This document shows positions 13,547 through 28,925 of a stretch of DNA of 63,468 bases, piece by piece; position 1 is the stretch's first letter; every line of letters starts with the position of its first letter. The DNA is taken from the NCBI GenBank assembly GCA_014904845.1, contig MU119500.1:1-63468 (forward strand). The letters are read 5' to 3'. Source of the DNA: Acephala macrosclerotiorum. Taxonomy: Eukaryota > Ascomycota > Leotiomycetes > Helotiales > Mollisiaceae. A program made the position numbers and the translations under genes. The notes beneath the pieces were generated by a model. It searched no databases and was not told the origin of the DNA. It saw nothing but the letters and a program-made list of their open reading frames with translations.

Positions 13547-16500
13547 TTACTAATAATTTCTTTTTATAATATTTATAATACGTAGTTTATTAGTGTATTT
13601 TTATTTTTACAATTTTATATCAAATTTTTAAAATAATTATAATTGTATTTAATAAATATAAATAGTAAATTTCTTTTAATAAACGTATTAATATAAATCG
13701 TTAAAAGTTTATTATAAATTGAATATAAATTTAAATAATATTATAAAATTATATTTTAATTTTTTTATTTGAAAATTAAATTAAAAAAAATATTAAAACG
13801 ATAATTAATCGTTGATTAATTTTTTATATTATCGAGAATTGCGTAAAAAAAATTTTTTTTTTTTTCGTTATTGTATTTTTGAATTATTAGTTTCGATTTC
13901 TTGTAAAAAATATTAGTAATTTTGTTTTTAATTTCGTTGATTAATCTCGAATTAAAAATTCGAATTTTAATATATTTATTAAAATTGTATTAAACGAAAT
14001 TAAAAAATTTTCTTGTAATCAAATTATCGATTTTTTTTTTTTAAAACGTTTCGAATAATTATTTAAAAATTGTTATTATATTTTTTTTTTGTAGTTTTAA
14101 TAATAGTTTTATATTGCTTTTTTTTTTACTTATTATAAAAACTATAAAAATTTTAATTTTTTTGACGATAATAATAAAAAATTAATCATTGAAATTTTTA
14201 TAATTTTTTTCGTCGTTTTTAATAAAATTATAATATTTATTTTATTTAAATTTTTTATTATATACGTTTTTATTTCGTGATCTTTTTAAACGTTTTCAAT
14301 TACGTTTTTTAATTGGTTTTTCGTTTATTTCGTTCGATTGAAAAAATAAATTTTTTTTTTTTTGATTTTTTTGATTATTTTTTTAATCGCTAGTTCGATT
14401 ATAAATTTTTAGTTCTTTTTTTTTCGTGTAATAAAATTTGACAATCGTTGAATAAAAATTAATTAATTTATAAAATATATCGATTATATATATTTTTCTA
14501 TTAATTATTAATAATTTGTATAGTTTTTTTTATTTGCTTTTTTTACGTTAAACGCGTACTTTAAATAGAATTAATAAGTCTAATATAAATTTCGTATTTG
14601 AATCGTTTTTTATTAAAAACGTATTATTAATTTAATATTAAATATATAAACGACGTATTTTTTTAGTAATTATTTGAATTGTTTTAATTTTTTTAATAAT
14701 TAATAGCGACGATACGTCGTTATTAATTATTTTAAAGTATATTTCAAAGATTAATAATATAAATACAATATTGTTCGATTTTATCGAATCGTTAATAATT
14801 TTGATTATTATTTGTAAAATTATATTTTTATCGATTTATTTTTCGATTAATTTGTCGTAAATAATCTCGTAAGTTCGACGTAATAAAATGTAATATTTCT
14901 CTATTTTTTTCATATTATTATAAGTTTTAATAAATATTTTCTTGATTTTAATCGTTATTGTTTTAACGTTTTATCGAAACTTTATAAACGAGAAATTTTT
15001 TTCGACGTTATAAACGATATAATTCGATGATTTTTAATATATATCGATTTAATATATACGTAATATATTTTTTATAAATCTAATAATTTGAAATACTATA
15101 AACGAGTTTATTATTTATAAGATTAGTTTTTTATTTAAATATAAAACGTTAATAATAATCGAATAATTAAATTTATAATTATTTTATAAAATAAATTTGA
15201 ATTTTTTAAATAATTATTTATGTATTTGATAATAGTAATAATATTTAATAAAATATTAAATATATTTAATATTTATATTATAATTAATTCGTTGAAAAAT
15301 TTTTATAAAACGTTGTATCGATAAATAATTAAAACGTTTATACAATTAATATAATTTTATATTAATAAAATAATTTCAAATTAAACTTTTTTTTAATTGA
15401 TATAATAATATTTATAAGTAATTTTATTTTTTTACAATAAAAACGATTTTATTTCTTTGAATTAAAATATTCTTTAAATTGTCGAATTTTATATTTATAG
15501 TATTTATATTTTATATATAAAATAAAAAAAGTATATTTATAAAAATAATGTAAAAAGTAATAATATTTAATAAAGTATCGATTCGAATAATTTTTTACGA
15601 TAAAGTAATATTTTTATTAAAACGAATTTTATAAATTTCGATCGTAAATATATTTAATTAAACGTTAATATTAAACTTTCGTAGTACTATAAATTGCGAT
15701 TAATTAATAATTGATATTTTGACGATTTTATTATTTAGTATAATTTTTTGAAAAACTTTTAAAAAATATTAATTTTCAAAAGTAAAAAATAAACATTAAT
15801 TCGATTCGAATAATTCAAATTATAATAATAAAATATTAAATATATTTTTTCTCGTAATAATATAATAAATAAACTAATTATTTAAAATGATTATTGTTTA
15901 TATATTATTGATTTTTTTAAACTCGATAAAATAATTCTTATTTTTATTTTCTATTTTTATATTTATTAGTAATTAATTAATTTCTATTATTTGATTATTT
16001 TTCGATAGATTTTTTATTTTTTCGATTTTAGTAAAAAAACTCTAATAATAAATTGTTATAATATTTCGATTTATTATATATTGAATTTATTATCAAAATT
16101 TTATATATATTTATTATCGTTTTTTTATCGTATATTTTATTGATTAATATTTCGATTTACTACAAATATAGTATTTTTTTTAATATAATTCTCTTTAAAA
16201 TCTATAATTTCTACAATATTTATCTCGAAAATCTTTTCAATTTCAATATTTTCGATTTTATACTCGATCGCGTTTTTTGTTTCGTTTTTTATAAATACGA
16301 TCGATTCAATTTTAATCGAGTTCATTTTCTTTTTAATCTTGAGAAATAGAATTTAAACTATACTACTATATTTCACGTGATCGCGTGGCAATATTTATTA
16401 TTAATTGCAATTTAATATAGACGTTTTTAAAAGTACTAATAAACCAATAAAAAGTAAAATTGCATTTTTTAATATTTTAATAAATACTAATAATTTAATC

Positions 16501-18081
16501 TCGCAAACTATATTTCGTTTAATATTTCGATAATAAGTTTAATTAAATTTTTTGAAATTAATTGAAAAATATTTATAAATATTTTAATTTAGTTTTTATT
16601 AGATTAATTGTAATAATTTTCACTAAAATTGTTTTTTTTTATAAAAATATATATAATTAACGATTTTTTTCAATTTCGAAATAAATTTTTATTATTATTA
16701 TTAACGTAATAAAATCGAAACTTTTTTTTAGAAATTTATTAAAATAAAACGCGTTTATACGTTTTATAAAATTAATAGAAAATGTTTTATCGTATTAATT
16801 TTAAAATAATTCGATTTTACTATAGTAATTATAAAAAATTAATAATTTGCGATCAAAAATATTATATAATTCTTTATTATACTTTTTATTATCAATATAA
16901 ATTTTTATTAAATTTATAAACAATTTAATAAAAATATTTTATAGATTATTGTATTAATTTAATTATTATTAAAAAAATTACTAATAAATATATTAAATGT
17001 TTTATATTATATTAAATAAATTCGTATTTGTAAAAAAAATTGCAATAAAAAAAATATAAAAAATATTCGTAGAAATAATTATATTCATAATAAAAAATTT
17101 TATATTAATAATTGAAATCGTAAAAATAATTATATTTTAATTATTGAATATTAGTATTAAAATATTTTGATTTACTAATTAAATTAATCGATTTTATCGA
17201 AAAAAAAAAAAATTTATTTTTTAATTAATTAACGATTTTTATTTATATTTATTTATAAAAATTTTTTTATTAAAAAACTTTTTTCAAATTATCGATAATA
17301 AATTTTCTATTTTTCAATATTTAGATTTTGTAAATATATAAAAAATCTCGTAAATAGCGTATAAAATTTTTGTATATTAAATATAAAAATTTTTACGAGC
17401 AATTTTTAAAGTTTTCTTAAAAATATTTTTATAAATTGCGATCAAAATATTTTTTCTTTTTATATATTTCAAAGTAATAAAAAATATATTTATTTAATAT
17501 TACTTTATTAAAATTTTTATTATTTATAAAATCGAAATTTTTTTTTTATTTGTTTTTATCGTAAAAGAATTTAATTTTAAGCAAATTTATTATTTTGAGA
17601 AATAATTGTATAATAAATAATAAAACAATTGAAAGTTTTAATTCGAATTCGAATAAATATTATTATTAATATTTATACGTTTTCAATTAAATAACGAGTA
17701 AAAACGTAAAACTTTTTTTGAGAATTCGTTTTTAATGTAAATTCGAATAAATTAATATAGATTTAAAATTACTTTCGTATTTTTTAATTCGTTTTTCGTA
17801 AACGTTATTATTTTACGTAATAAACGTAAATTTAAAAAGTAAATATAAATTTGAAATTGTTTTCGTATTATTTTTTTTAAGTTTTTAATAGTTTCGATAT
17901 TTTTAGCGCGTTTTTATAAAAAAAATTTTGTAGATTTTTATTTTTTCAAAAGTATATTAATTATTTTAAATACTTTCTTATAAAAAGCAAACTATTTAAA
18001 GAATTTATTTTTTTTTGTAAATTAATTTTTTTTAAATAAAAATTTAATTATTTTGTAATTGATTAAACAATTACTAATCAG

Positions 18082-18289
18082 TATTAGTATTACTAGAAAT
18101 ACTTATTATTAATAATAAATTAAAAACGAAATAAATAAATAGATTAAATAATTCGTTGATTGATTATAAGTTCTAAATTTAATAAGCGCGTAAAAATTAA
18201 AAAATATAATCTCAATTTTAGCGCAAGCGGCACTAGTCCCGATCTGGCCTAGTACCGCACGTGACTATTAAATTAATATTGTATTTACA
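18082..18289 (-). repeat. LTR of B1 (right copy)
   Basis: 208 bp, matching 12,097-12,304. It starts TATTAG (from TGTTAG by G-to-A) and ends TTTACA, followed by target duplication TTATT. The differences from the left LTR that I noted are mostly transitions. Confidence 0.87.
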
Positions 18290-18559
18290 TTATTAATAAA
18301 ATTAAAAAATCGATAATTAAATAAATAAATTAAATAATAAAATTATAAAATCGATAATTAAATATTTTAATTTATAATTTATATAATTAATCGATAATAA
18401 TTAATTATATTTTTATATTTTTAAAAATTTAATTTAAAATAAATTAATTTATTTAATTTAAAAAAATAAAATTTTATTTAAATTAAATTTCGTTATAACG
18501 TTTATTAAATTATTGTTTTTATATATTTATTATATTTTTTATAATTTTTTATATTCGTA

Positions 18560-18915
18560 CGATTATTTTAAAATTATAATATTAATTATAAAACGTTTTT
18601 CGCTCGTTATTTTTAATTTTATTAAATAATCGTATAAAAAATACGAATTTATATAAACGATAATAAAAATATTAAATAATTTAAATTTTTTTATAATTAT
18701 TATATTTATTTCGCTAATTATTTTATAAATTTTAAACATTAAAACGTTTTTAATAATTTTTTTATATTTTGTAAAATTTTAATATATTAAATTATTTTTT
18801 ATTTTAAAATCGTTTTTCGTTCGAATTTTATTAATAATTATAATTATATATTTAATTTACGAATTTAAATTAATATTATTAATATATAAACCGTTTATAA
18901 ATACGAATATTTTAA
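18560..18915 (-). pseudogene. Copia pol RNase H relic in A2
   Basis: Collinear with the A1 relic at 4,801-5,220, with the same reading order on the minus strand but further transitions. Its presence to the right of B1 confirms that A2 continues after the nested insertion. Confidence 0.65.
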
Positions 18916-21900
18916 TTATTTTTAAATCGATTAAAATATAATAAATATCGCGTAATAAATTGTTTTATTATTATTTTAATTTTTTATTTAAAATTATTAC
19001 GTTTTTTTTTATTAAAATTTAATATTATATAACGATTAATAAGTTAAAAATAATTTTTAATTAATAAATAAACGTAATATATATTTTACGAGTTCGTTAT
19101 TTTTAATATTAATTAAAATAATTTATAGTTTTTAAATTAATAAATTTAATTTTTTTATTTAAATTATATTTTATTTTCGTTTTATAATTATATAATTTCG
19201 TCGTTGAATATTAATTAATTTGTAAATATTAAATATTTTTTATTTTTTTGTTTATAATTTAATTTTTTTTTTTTAAGTTTACAAATTATAATATCGATAA
19301 TTTTAACGTATTATTTATTTATATATTAACGATTTTAAATATTTTTTTTTTTTTAATTAAAAAATAAAAATTTTATTTTTAATTTAAAAATATAATATTT
19401 ATAATATATAGCGAATTAATAAATACTTATTTTTATAAGTTTATATAATAAATTTTTTATAATTATAATTATTTTTTTAAAATAAAAATATATTATTTTT
19501 TTTAATAAATTAATAAAAATTATTGATTAAATTAAAATTTATAATTATATATATATTTATATAACGTTTTATAATTATATTATAAAATTAAAATTGTTTT
19601 TTAGTTTATTTATTAAATAATAAAAAATTTTATAAAAATAAATTTTTTTAATTTATTATTAAAAATTTAAATTACGATTTTCGTTTTTTTATATAATTCG
19701 TTTATTATTTTGTTTTTAATTTTGTATATTAATTTAAATTTAAAAATTAAAATATTTTTATACGTAATTAAATCGTATTATATAAATTTAAAAACGTTTT
19801 TTATAAATATTTTATTTTATTTTTTTTATTATAAAATTTTAAAAAGATTTTTAAATATAATAATAATTTTTTTTTTTATAATTTAATTATAAGTTTTATA
19901 TTCGCTTTTTTTTTTTTTATTATATAAATTATATTAATTATAATTTTTTTTTTATATAATATTAATTGAAATTTTTATTATTTATAAAATTATTATTATT
20001 ATTATTAATATTCGTAAAATTAAAATATTTTTATTTAAAATAAATTATAAATTTAAATTTATTTTTTGTATTTTTTAATCGTTTATAACGTTTAAATTAA
20101 TTTTCGATTAAAATTAAATAATTATTATCGTCGTTTTTTTAATTTTTGTTTTTTTATATTATATTTACTATTTTTAATTTTTTGTTTTTTTATATAATTT
20201 TTATAAATTATTTTTTTATCGATTTTTTAATTTATAATTTTTAAAAATAAAATTTAATTATTATTAATTTATAAAATAATTATATAATATATTTTTCGTT
20301 TATAATCGCTAATAATTTATATAATTTTTTTTATTTTTTATATTTTTTAAAAATTCGAACTTTAAAATTATTTTTTATTATTAATACGTTATTAATTTAT
20401 TATTTAATTTATATACGATAAAATTCGTTTATTATTTTATAAATCGCGTTTATTTTTTTTATTATTATTAATATAAAAATATTTATATTAAAAATTTTAA
20501 AATATATTTTAAATATAAATAAAATTAATACAAATTCGTTTAATTTTATTAAATCGTTATAAGTTTTTATTATTATTTGTAATATTTATTTTTTTATAAT
20601 ATATTTTATTATTTTTTTCGATATAATTATATAAACTCGTCGTAATAAAATATAATATCGTTTAATTTTTTTAATAAAATTATATATTTTTATTAAAACT
20701 TTTTTTATTTTTATTATTACGATTTTTATTTATTATTTAAATTTTAATATTATAAATTAAAATTTTTAATAATTTTAATACGTATTAATTTAATATTTTT
20801 TAATTATATTTTATATAAATTATAAAATCGTATTACTATTTAAATATATAATATTAATAATTATTAAATAATTAAACTTATAATCGTTTATTAAAAAAAG
20901 TTTAAATCGTTTTAACGATTTCACGTTTATTTAATAATAATAATAAAATTTATTAATTTGTATTAAAAATATTTATAAATCGTCGTATTAATAAATATTT
21001 AAATTTTTTATATACGCATTATAAATTTATATTTATTAAATAATATTAAATAAAAACTTTTTTTAATTTTATTAATAAAATTTATAAATACTTTTATTTA
21101 CGTATAATTAATACGATTATATTATTATTATATTTTTTTATACGATTTTTTACGTTATTAAATTAAATTTTAAATTTATTTATATTTTTTAAAAATAATA
21201 AAAATAATATATTATAAAATACGACGTAAAAAATAACGTTTTTTATAAAAATATAAATTTTAATCGTATTTTCGATTTTTATATTATTTATTTTGAATTA
21301 ATTTTTTATAAAATTATAAATTAATTATATTTTATAATTAATATAACGATTATATTTATATTTAATAAATTTTTTTAAAAATTTTTATAATATATTTATT
21401 CGTAAATTAAAAAAAAAATTTAATTTTAATTTTTTTTAATTAAACGAAATACGTTATTTTTAATTAATAAATATTATATTTTTTAATTATTTAATTTTAT
21501 AATTAATTTTTTAATATTAATATATTTTACGATAAAAAAATTAATTTTTATAAATTTTTTATTATTTTCGTTTTATTTTTCGAAATTAAATTTTTTTATA
21601 TTTAAAATAAAAACGTTAAAAAATTTTTTTTTTTTTTCGTTTTCGAATTTTTTTATTTTTTTTTTATAAATTAAAAAAATTTAATAATTTATAATAAAAA
21701 CGTATTTTTTATAATAAAAATAAATTTTATTTTTAAATTTTTTATATATTTATTATTATTTTTTTTTAAAAAATATTTCGTAAATTAATAATTTATTTTT
21801 TTATAAATATAATATTTTTTTTTTTTAAATAATTATTTTAATTATATTTATTATATTTTTAATTTTTATAATTATAATTATATTTATTTTAATCGCGTTT

Positions 21901-23260
21901 TTTATTACGATTTTTATTTATTTCGTATTTATTATATTTATAATCGATAAAATAAATATTAAAATTTAATTATTTTATATTTCGTTTTTTTTTATTAATT
22001 AAATAATATATTTTAATTAATATTATTATAAATTCGTAATATATAATTTTTTATATTATTATTATTTTCGAATTTATTATAATTTATTAAATAATAATTT
22101 GAAAATTTTAATTAATTTTTTTAATAATATTTCGTAAAATAATATTTTTTTATTTTTTTTAATATATTATTAAAACGTATAAAGTTTTAAATTTAATTTT
22201 TATATATTTAATAATTTTTTTAAATGAAAAATTATAATAAAAATTATATATTTATTTTTTTAATATAATTAAAAACGTTTTTTTATATATATTTAATATA
22301 ATATTTATATTATTATAATAAGTTTAAAATAGTTTTAATTTTTTATTAAAAAAATCGTAAATTATTTTTTTATATTTATTATTATTATTAAAATAAAATT
22401 TTTTTAAATTATTAAATTTTTTAATTATTTAATTTTTTGAATTTCGTTTTTTTTTATTTTTATTTAAAATTTTAATTTTTTATATTATACGATTAATATT
22501 CGTTATAAATTTTTTAAAATTTATAATCGTTTTATTATATATTAAAAAATTAAAAAATTTATTATTATAAAAAATTTAATTTTAATAATTTTTTTTATTT
22601 TTATTATAAATAATATTATATTTATTTAAAAAAAAAATTTTAAACGTTATTATTTAAAATCGATTTATTTTATAATAAATCGTAATATTATATTTATTTT
22701 TTATTTCGATAAAATTTTTAACGATATTTTTAAGTTTTTAAAATAACGATTTTAAAAATACGTATATTTTATTTTTATTTTAAAATATTTTTTATTACAG
22801 TTTTTAATTTATATTTAAAATTTTAAAAATTATTTTTTTATTTTTTCGAATTAATATTTTTTAAAATTTTTATAAATTTAATTATCGAATAATAAATATT
22901 TTTTATTTAAATTTTAATTTATAAAATTTATTTAAAATAATTAAATTAAATTGAAATTTGAATTTTTTTTTTAATTATTATTATTATTTTTAAATAAAAA
23001 TTTTAATTTATTAAATTAATTTTTTATATAAAATAAAATCGTTAATAATAAATTTATTTAAATTTAATTATTAAAAATCGATTTATTTTTCGTATTCGTT
23101 TTTATTATAATTATTTATAATTTATTATATTTAATATTAAATAATAAAAATATATTTAAAAAAAATTTATTTTTATTTTAAATATTAATTTTTATTATTT
23201 TAAAATATTAATTTATATTTAATAAATTTATTTATTTATATATAAAATATAAATAAAAAT

Positions 23261-23940
23261 NNNNNNNNNNNNNNNNNNNNNNNNNNNNNNNNNNNNNNNN
23301 NNNNNNNNNNNNNNNNNNNNNNNNNNNNNNNNNNNNNNNNNNNNNNNNNNNNNNNNNNNNNNNNNNNNNNNNNNNNNNNNNNNNNNNNNNNNNNNNNNNN
23401 NNNNNNNNNNNNNNNNNNNNNNNNNNNNNNNNNNNNNNNNNNNNNNNNNNNNNNNNNNNNNNNNNNNNNNNNNNNNNNNNNNNNNNNNNNNNNNNNNNNN
23501 NNNNNNNNNNNNNNNNNNNNNNNNNNNNNNNNNNNNNNNNNNNNNNNNNNNNNNNNNNNNNNNNNNNNNNNNNNNNNNNNNNNNNNNNNNNNNNNNNNNN
23601 NNNNNNNNNNNNNNNNNNNNNNNNNNNNNNNNNNNNNNNNNNNNNNNNNNNNNNNNNNNNNNNNNNNNNNNNNNNNNNNNNNNNNNNNNNNNNNNNNNNN
23701 NNNNNNNNNNNNNNNNNNNNNNNNNNNNNNNNNNNNNNNNNNNNNNNNNNNNNNNNNNNNNNNNNNNNNNNNNNNNNNNNNNNNNNNNNNNNNNNNNNNN
23801 NNNNNNNNNNNNNNNNNNNNNNNNNNNNNNNNNNNNNNNNNNNNNNNNNNNNNNNNNNNNNNNNNNNNNNNNNNNNNNNNNNNNNNNNNNNNNNNNNNNN
23901 NNNNNNNNNNNNNNNNNNNNNNNNNNNNNNNNNNNNNNNN
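23261..23940. other. Assembly gap of 680 N
   Basis: All bases are N. By comparison with A1 it should hold the last approximately 650 bp of A2, including its right LTR, and perhaps the junction with the C1 element. Confidence 0.99.
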
Positions 23941-26900
23941 AATATAATTTAATTTTTATTTTTTAAAATTAAAAAAAATTAAATTCGATTAAAATTAAAT
24001 TAATTATATTTATAAAAAACGAAATAAAAAACGCGATTAAAAATAAAATTAAAAATATTAAAATTAAAAAAACTTTTAAAATAAATATTATAAAAATTTT
24101 AAATTTTAAAAAATATTATATTTATAATAAATTAAAATATTAATTTATAAAATATATAATAAAATAATAATAATAAATATATATAAAATTTTAATAATAA
24201 ATTTAATATATAATAAATCGAAATATTATAATAATTTATTATTAAAAAATTTTTATTAAAATCGAAAAAATAAAAAATTTATTAAAAAATATTTAAAACG
24301 TTTATATAATTAATTAATTATTAATAAATATAAAAATAAAAAACAAAAATAAAAATTATTTTATTAAATTTAAAAAAATTAATAATAAATAAATAATAAT
24401 TATTTTAAATAATTAATTTATTCATTATATTATTATAAAAAAATATATTAATATTTTATTATTATAATTTAAATTATTTAAATCGAATTAATATTTATTT
24501 TTTAAAAAAACTTTAAAAAATTATATCAAATTATAAAATCGTCGAAATATTAATTATTAATTAAATATTTTTATAATTAAAATTTATAAAATTTATTTTA
24601 ATAAAAATATTATTTTATTATAAAAAATTATACGAATTAATATTTTATTAAATATTAATATTTTTTATATTATTTTTATAAATATATATTTTTTATTTTA
24701 TATTTAAAATATAAATATTATAAATATAAAATTTAATAATTTAAAAAAATAAAAATATAAAAATATTTATAAATATTATTATATTAATTATATAAACGTT
24801 TTAATTATTTATTAATATAATATTTTATAAAAAAAATTTAATAAATTAATTATAATATAAATATTAAATATATAAATAATTATTTAAAAAATTTAAATTT
24901 ATTTTATAAAATAATTATAAATTTAATTATTTAATTATTATTAATATTTTTTATTTAAATAAAAAATTAATTTTATAAATAATAAATTCGTTTATAATAT
25001 TTTAAATTATTAAATTTATAAAAATAAAATAAAATATATTACGTATATATTAAATTATATTATTTATAATATTAAAAAAAACTTTTTATTTATAAATTTT
25101 TTATAAAACGTTAAAATAATTAAAATTAAAATTAAAAAAATATTTATTAAAACTTATAATAATAGAAAAAAAATAAAAAAAAATAAAATTTTATTATATT
25201 AAATTTATAAAATTATTTATAACGAATTAATCGAAAAACAAATTAATAAAAATATAATTTTATAAATAATAATTAAAATTATTAACGATTTAATAAAATC
25301 GAACGATATTATATTTATATTATTAATTTTTAAAATATATTTTAAAATAATTAATAACGACGTATTATTATTATTAATTATTAAAAAAAAAAAAATTTAT
25401 ACATTTATAATAAAAAACGATTTAAATATAAAATTTATATTAAATTTATTAATTTTAATTAAAATACGCGTTTAATATAAAAAAAGCAAATAAAAAAATT
25501 TATATAAATTATTAATAATTAATAAAAAAATATATATATAATTAATATATTTTACGAATTAATTAATTTTATTATATAAAAAAAAATATTAAAAATTTAT
25601 AATTAAATTAATAATTAAAAAAATAATAAAAACAATTAAAATTTTTTATTATTATTTTTTAATTAATTAAAAAACGTAATTAAAAACGTCTAAAAAAATT
25701 ATAAAAATTTTAATAATTAATTTTTTATTAGTATTATTAAAAAAATTAAAATTTTTATAATTTTTATAATAAATAAAAAAAAACAATATAAAATTATTAT
25801 TAAAATTATAAAAAAAAAATATAATTATAATTTTTAAATAATTATTTAAAATATTTTAAAAAAAATAATAATTTAATTATAAATTTTTTTTTAATTTTAT
25901 TTAATATAATTTAATTAAATATATTAAAATTAAAATTTTTAATTGAAAATTAATTAATAAAATTAAAAATAAAATTATTAATATTTTTTTATAAAAAATT
26001 AAAATTAATAATTTAAAAATATAATAATAATAAAAATTTTTTTTATATAATTTTTAATAATTTAAAAATTTAATTAACGATTAATTATTATTTTAATTTT
26101 TTTTTTAATTTAATTTTTAAATAAAAAAATTTAAAATATAATTTTATAATATTATTTAAATTTATATTTAATTTATAATAAAATTTTAACGATTTATATT
26201 AATACGTTTATTAAAAAAAATATATTATTTATATTTATTAAATATAATTATAATTATTTTAAAGTTTTTATATAAAATTATAAAAATAAAAATATATTAA
26301 TAAATTATATATTATAAATATTATATAAAAAAATTTATAATTATATTGATATACGATTTTTATTTTTTAATTATAATTATTAAAATGTAAATTAATAATA
26401 CGTTTATATTAATAATAAAAAAAATTATTTTTAAAAAAAAACGAATTTAATAAAATTAAATTTTTAATTAAATTTTAAAAGATTTTAATATTAAAAATAT
26501 TATTAATTTAATATAAAAATATAATTTAATTATAATAAAAAAATTAAAATAAAAAAATTAAATTAATAAATATTAAATTATTTAATTTTTAAATTAAATA
26601 TTTAAAATAATAAATTAAAAATTTAAATATATTATTTTTAATTTATTTATAATAAAAATATTAATTTTTAAATTAAATATAAAATTATTTTAATAAATAA
26701 ATATTAATTAAACGATAAAAAGTTTAAAATTGAATTTTTATTTATTTATTATAATTTTATTAAAAATAAACGCGTTATTAAAAACGTTTTAATTTTTGAA
26801 ATATATAATATAATAAAAAAAATTAATATAATAATCGTAATCGAATTTATTATTAATATAATTATTTAATAATTCGATGTTTTTAAAATTTTAATAATCG

Positions 26901-28925
26901 TTTATATAAATTTATATTTATTATACGAATATTTAATTAAATTAAAAACGATTAAAAAAAATATTTTATAATTAATATTATAAATTTTTATTAATCGTAT
27001 AATCGTAAAAATTATAAAAAATTTAATAAATTAATAATTAAAATAATTTAATTAATATTATAATAAAATTAATATTTAATAAATTTTTAAATACAAATTA
27101 TTTTAAAAATAAATAAAAAAAATTAAAAAAAAAATTTATTAAAAAAAAATTAAATTTTTGTTTTATATTATATTTTAAATTTTATAATTATTTAATTTAT
27201 AAAATTAAAAAAAAAAAAATTTTAATTTTAATATTTATAATTTTTAACGAATTTCGAAAATAATATTAATTTATTAATATTATTTTTAAAATTTAATTAT
27301 ATAATTTTTATATTAAAATATTAATAAATTTTACGTATTAATAAATTATAATAAAAAAATAAAATAAAAATATTTTTATAAAATATATATTACGTATATA
27401 ATTAAATTAATATAAAAATTAAATTATATGAAAAATTATATATTATAAATAAAATTTTTAATAAAACGAATTAAAAATACGATTTTTATAATTATTTTAA
27501 ATTATTTTAAAATTTATATAAAATCGTTAAATAATAAAAATAAAAAAATAAAAAAAATATAAATAAAATTAATTATTAATATTTAATTTTTATTATATAT
27601 TATAATAAATATAAAAATATTTTTTAAAAAAATTAAATTATTATTTATAGTATATTTTAAAATAAATTATATTTAAATTTTATTATAATTAAATAAACGA
27701 GTTTTTTTTATTTTTTTATATTTTTATAAATTATTTTAATTTAAATAAAAATTAAATAATAATTAAATAAACGTTTTTTATAAATTTATTAAAAAAATTA
27801 TTATTATTATTAATAAATTAATTATATTAAATAAATTTCAATTTTAAAATTTATAATTAATTTTAATATTATAAATATAATATTAATTTAATAATTACGT
27901 ATAATATTAATTTAAATTTAAATTAATATTATTTTATTAAAATTAAAATTATATTTTTTTTAATTTTTATATATTTTTTTAAATAATAAAATTATAATTA
28001 AAATTATTTTATATTTTCGTTTTTAATTTATTTTTAATAATATTAATATGAATATTAATTAATAATTATTTTTTAATTATAAAATAATAAAAATTTTATT
28101 TTATATTTTTAAATATTATTAAATTATAAAATTTATTTTTTATAAAAACGAAATTTTAATATTATATAAATTTTTAAAAATTTAATTAAATAATTAATTA
28201 AATTATTATATTTATTATTTAATTTAAATTTTATTAAAATTTTATTTATTTTTATTTTAATAAATATAATTTTACGCGTTTAATTATTTAATTTAAAAAC
28301 GTAATAATAATTTTTTAATTTTTTAATTTTTTTTTAATTTGAATTAAATCGAATTTAAATAATAAAATATTATTTAAAATAAAATCGAAATACGATTATA
28401 ATAAAACGAAATAAAAATTTTATAAAAAAAAATTATATTAATAATATATTATAAAAATTTTTTTTTTAATAAATATAAAATTTATTAAAAATTTATAAAA
28501 AAAAATTTATAATTATAAATAAATAAAAAATAAAATAAAATTTAAAATATATTTAATTTATATTATTTTAATATTTATTATTTTAAATTTTATTAATTTA
28601 AAATATGTAATTATTTAAAAATATATTATTTATTTAAATATTTTTTTTAAAATTAATATAAAGTTTTTAATTTTAATTAATTATTTTATTTCGTATATTT
28701 TATTTTATATATTTTTAATTTATAAATTAATATTATTTTTAATAATAATTTTTAATATTAATTATTTAATATTTTTTAATAATTAAATTAATTAAATATA
28801 TTTATAATAAAAATATAATATTTAAAAAATAATTTATTTTATTTTATTATAAAAAATTTATTAAATAAAATTATAAATTTACGTTTATAATAATTTTAAT
28901 TAAAATATATTTTAAAATTAAAAAA
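23941..28925 (+). mobile_element. Copia-type retrotransposon relic C1, 5' end in the gap
   Basis: Pol reads on the plus strand, opposite to A and B. RNase H residues are visible at about 26,770-27,000. The interior aligns with C2 at 30.4-33.2 kb in several long blocks, for example around 24,320-24,450 with 30,540-30,660 and 25,090-25,390 with 31,690-31,910. No LTR was identified. The R2 repeat begins at 28,926. About 27,100-28,925 would be 3' of pol and shows no other identifiable coding residue. Confidence 0.6.
26770..27000 (+). pseudogene. Copia pol RNase H relic in C1
   Basis: Plus-strand translation gives RVIKNVLIFEIYNIIKKIN, then FIINIII with two stops, then IIVYINLYLLYEYLIKLK. This parallels the A and B relics, with stops at former Gln codons. 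The same segment starts in C2 at about 32,800. Confidence 0.7.

Larger units (their letters stand above)
12097..18289 (-). mobile_element. Nested copia-type LTR retrotransposon B1, structurally complete but RIP-degraded
   Basis: A 6,193-bp element inserted into A2. Its LTRs are 12,097-12,304 and 18,082-18,289, each 208 bp. The left LTR still starts TGTTAG and the right LTR still ends TTTACA, so a canonical TG...CA structure is visible. The 5-bp target duplication TTATT lies at 12,092-12,096 and 18,290-18,294, and the A2 sequence continues on either side. Pol is on the minus strand. Overlapping 62-69 codon open frames at 16,137-16,349 fall in the interior and are probably residual pol. B1 keeps more C/G than A2, which agrees with later insertion. 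Confidence 0.87.
11178..23940 (-). mobile_element. Copia-type retrotransposon A2, split by nested element B1, right end in assembly gap
   Basis: Collinear with A1: left LTR at 11,178-11,342 (ten bases are N at 11,195-11,204), the A1-like interior resumes at 18,290 after the B1 insertion, and the alignment continues to 23,260, equivalent to about A1 position 10,325. About 650 bp of A1 remain beyond that point, close to the 680-base N gap, so the missing right LTR probably lies in the gap. It is more heavily mutated than A1 and lacks about 25 bp just left of the B1 insertion (near 12,077). Pol is on the minus strand. Confidence 0.72.

Noticed and set aside
16137..16349. Overlapping open frames on both strands inside B1
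   Set aside because: They are complementary readings of one less-mutated patch. At most the minus one is a leftover of pol; neither is a gene.
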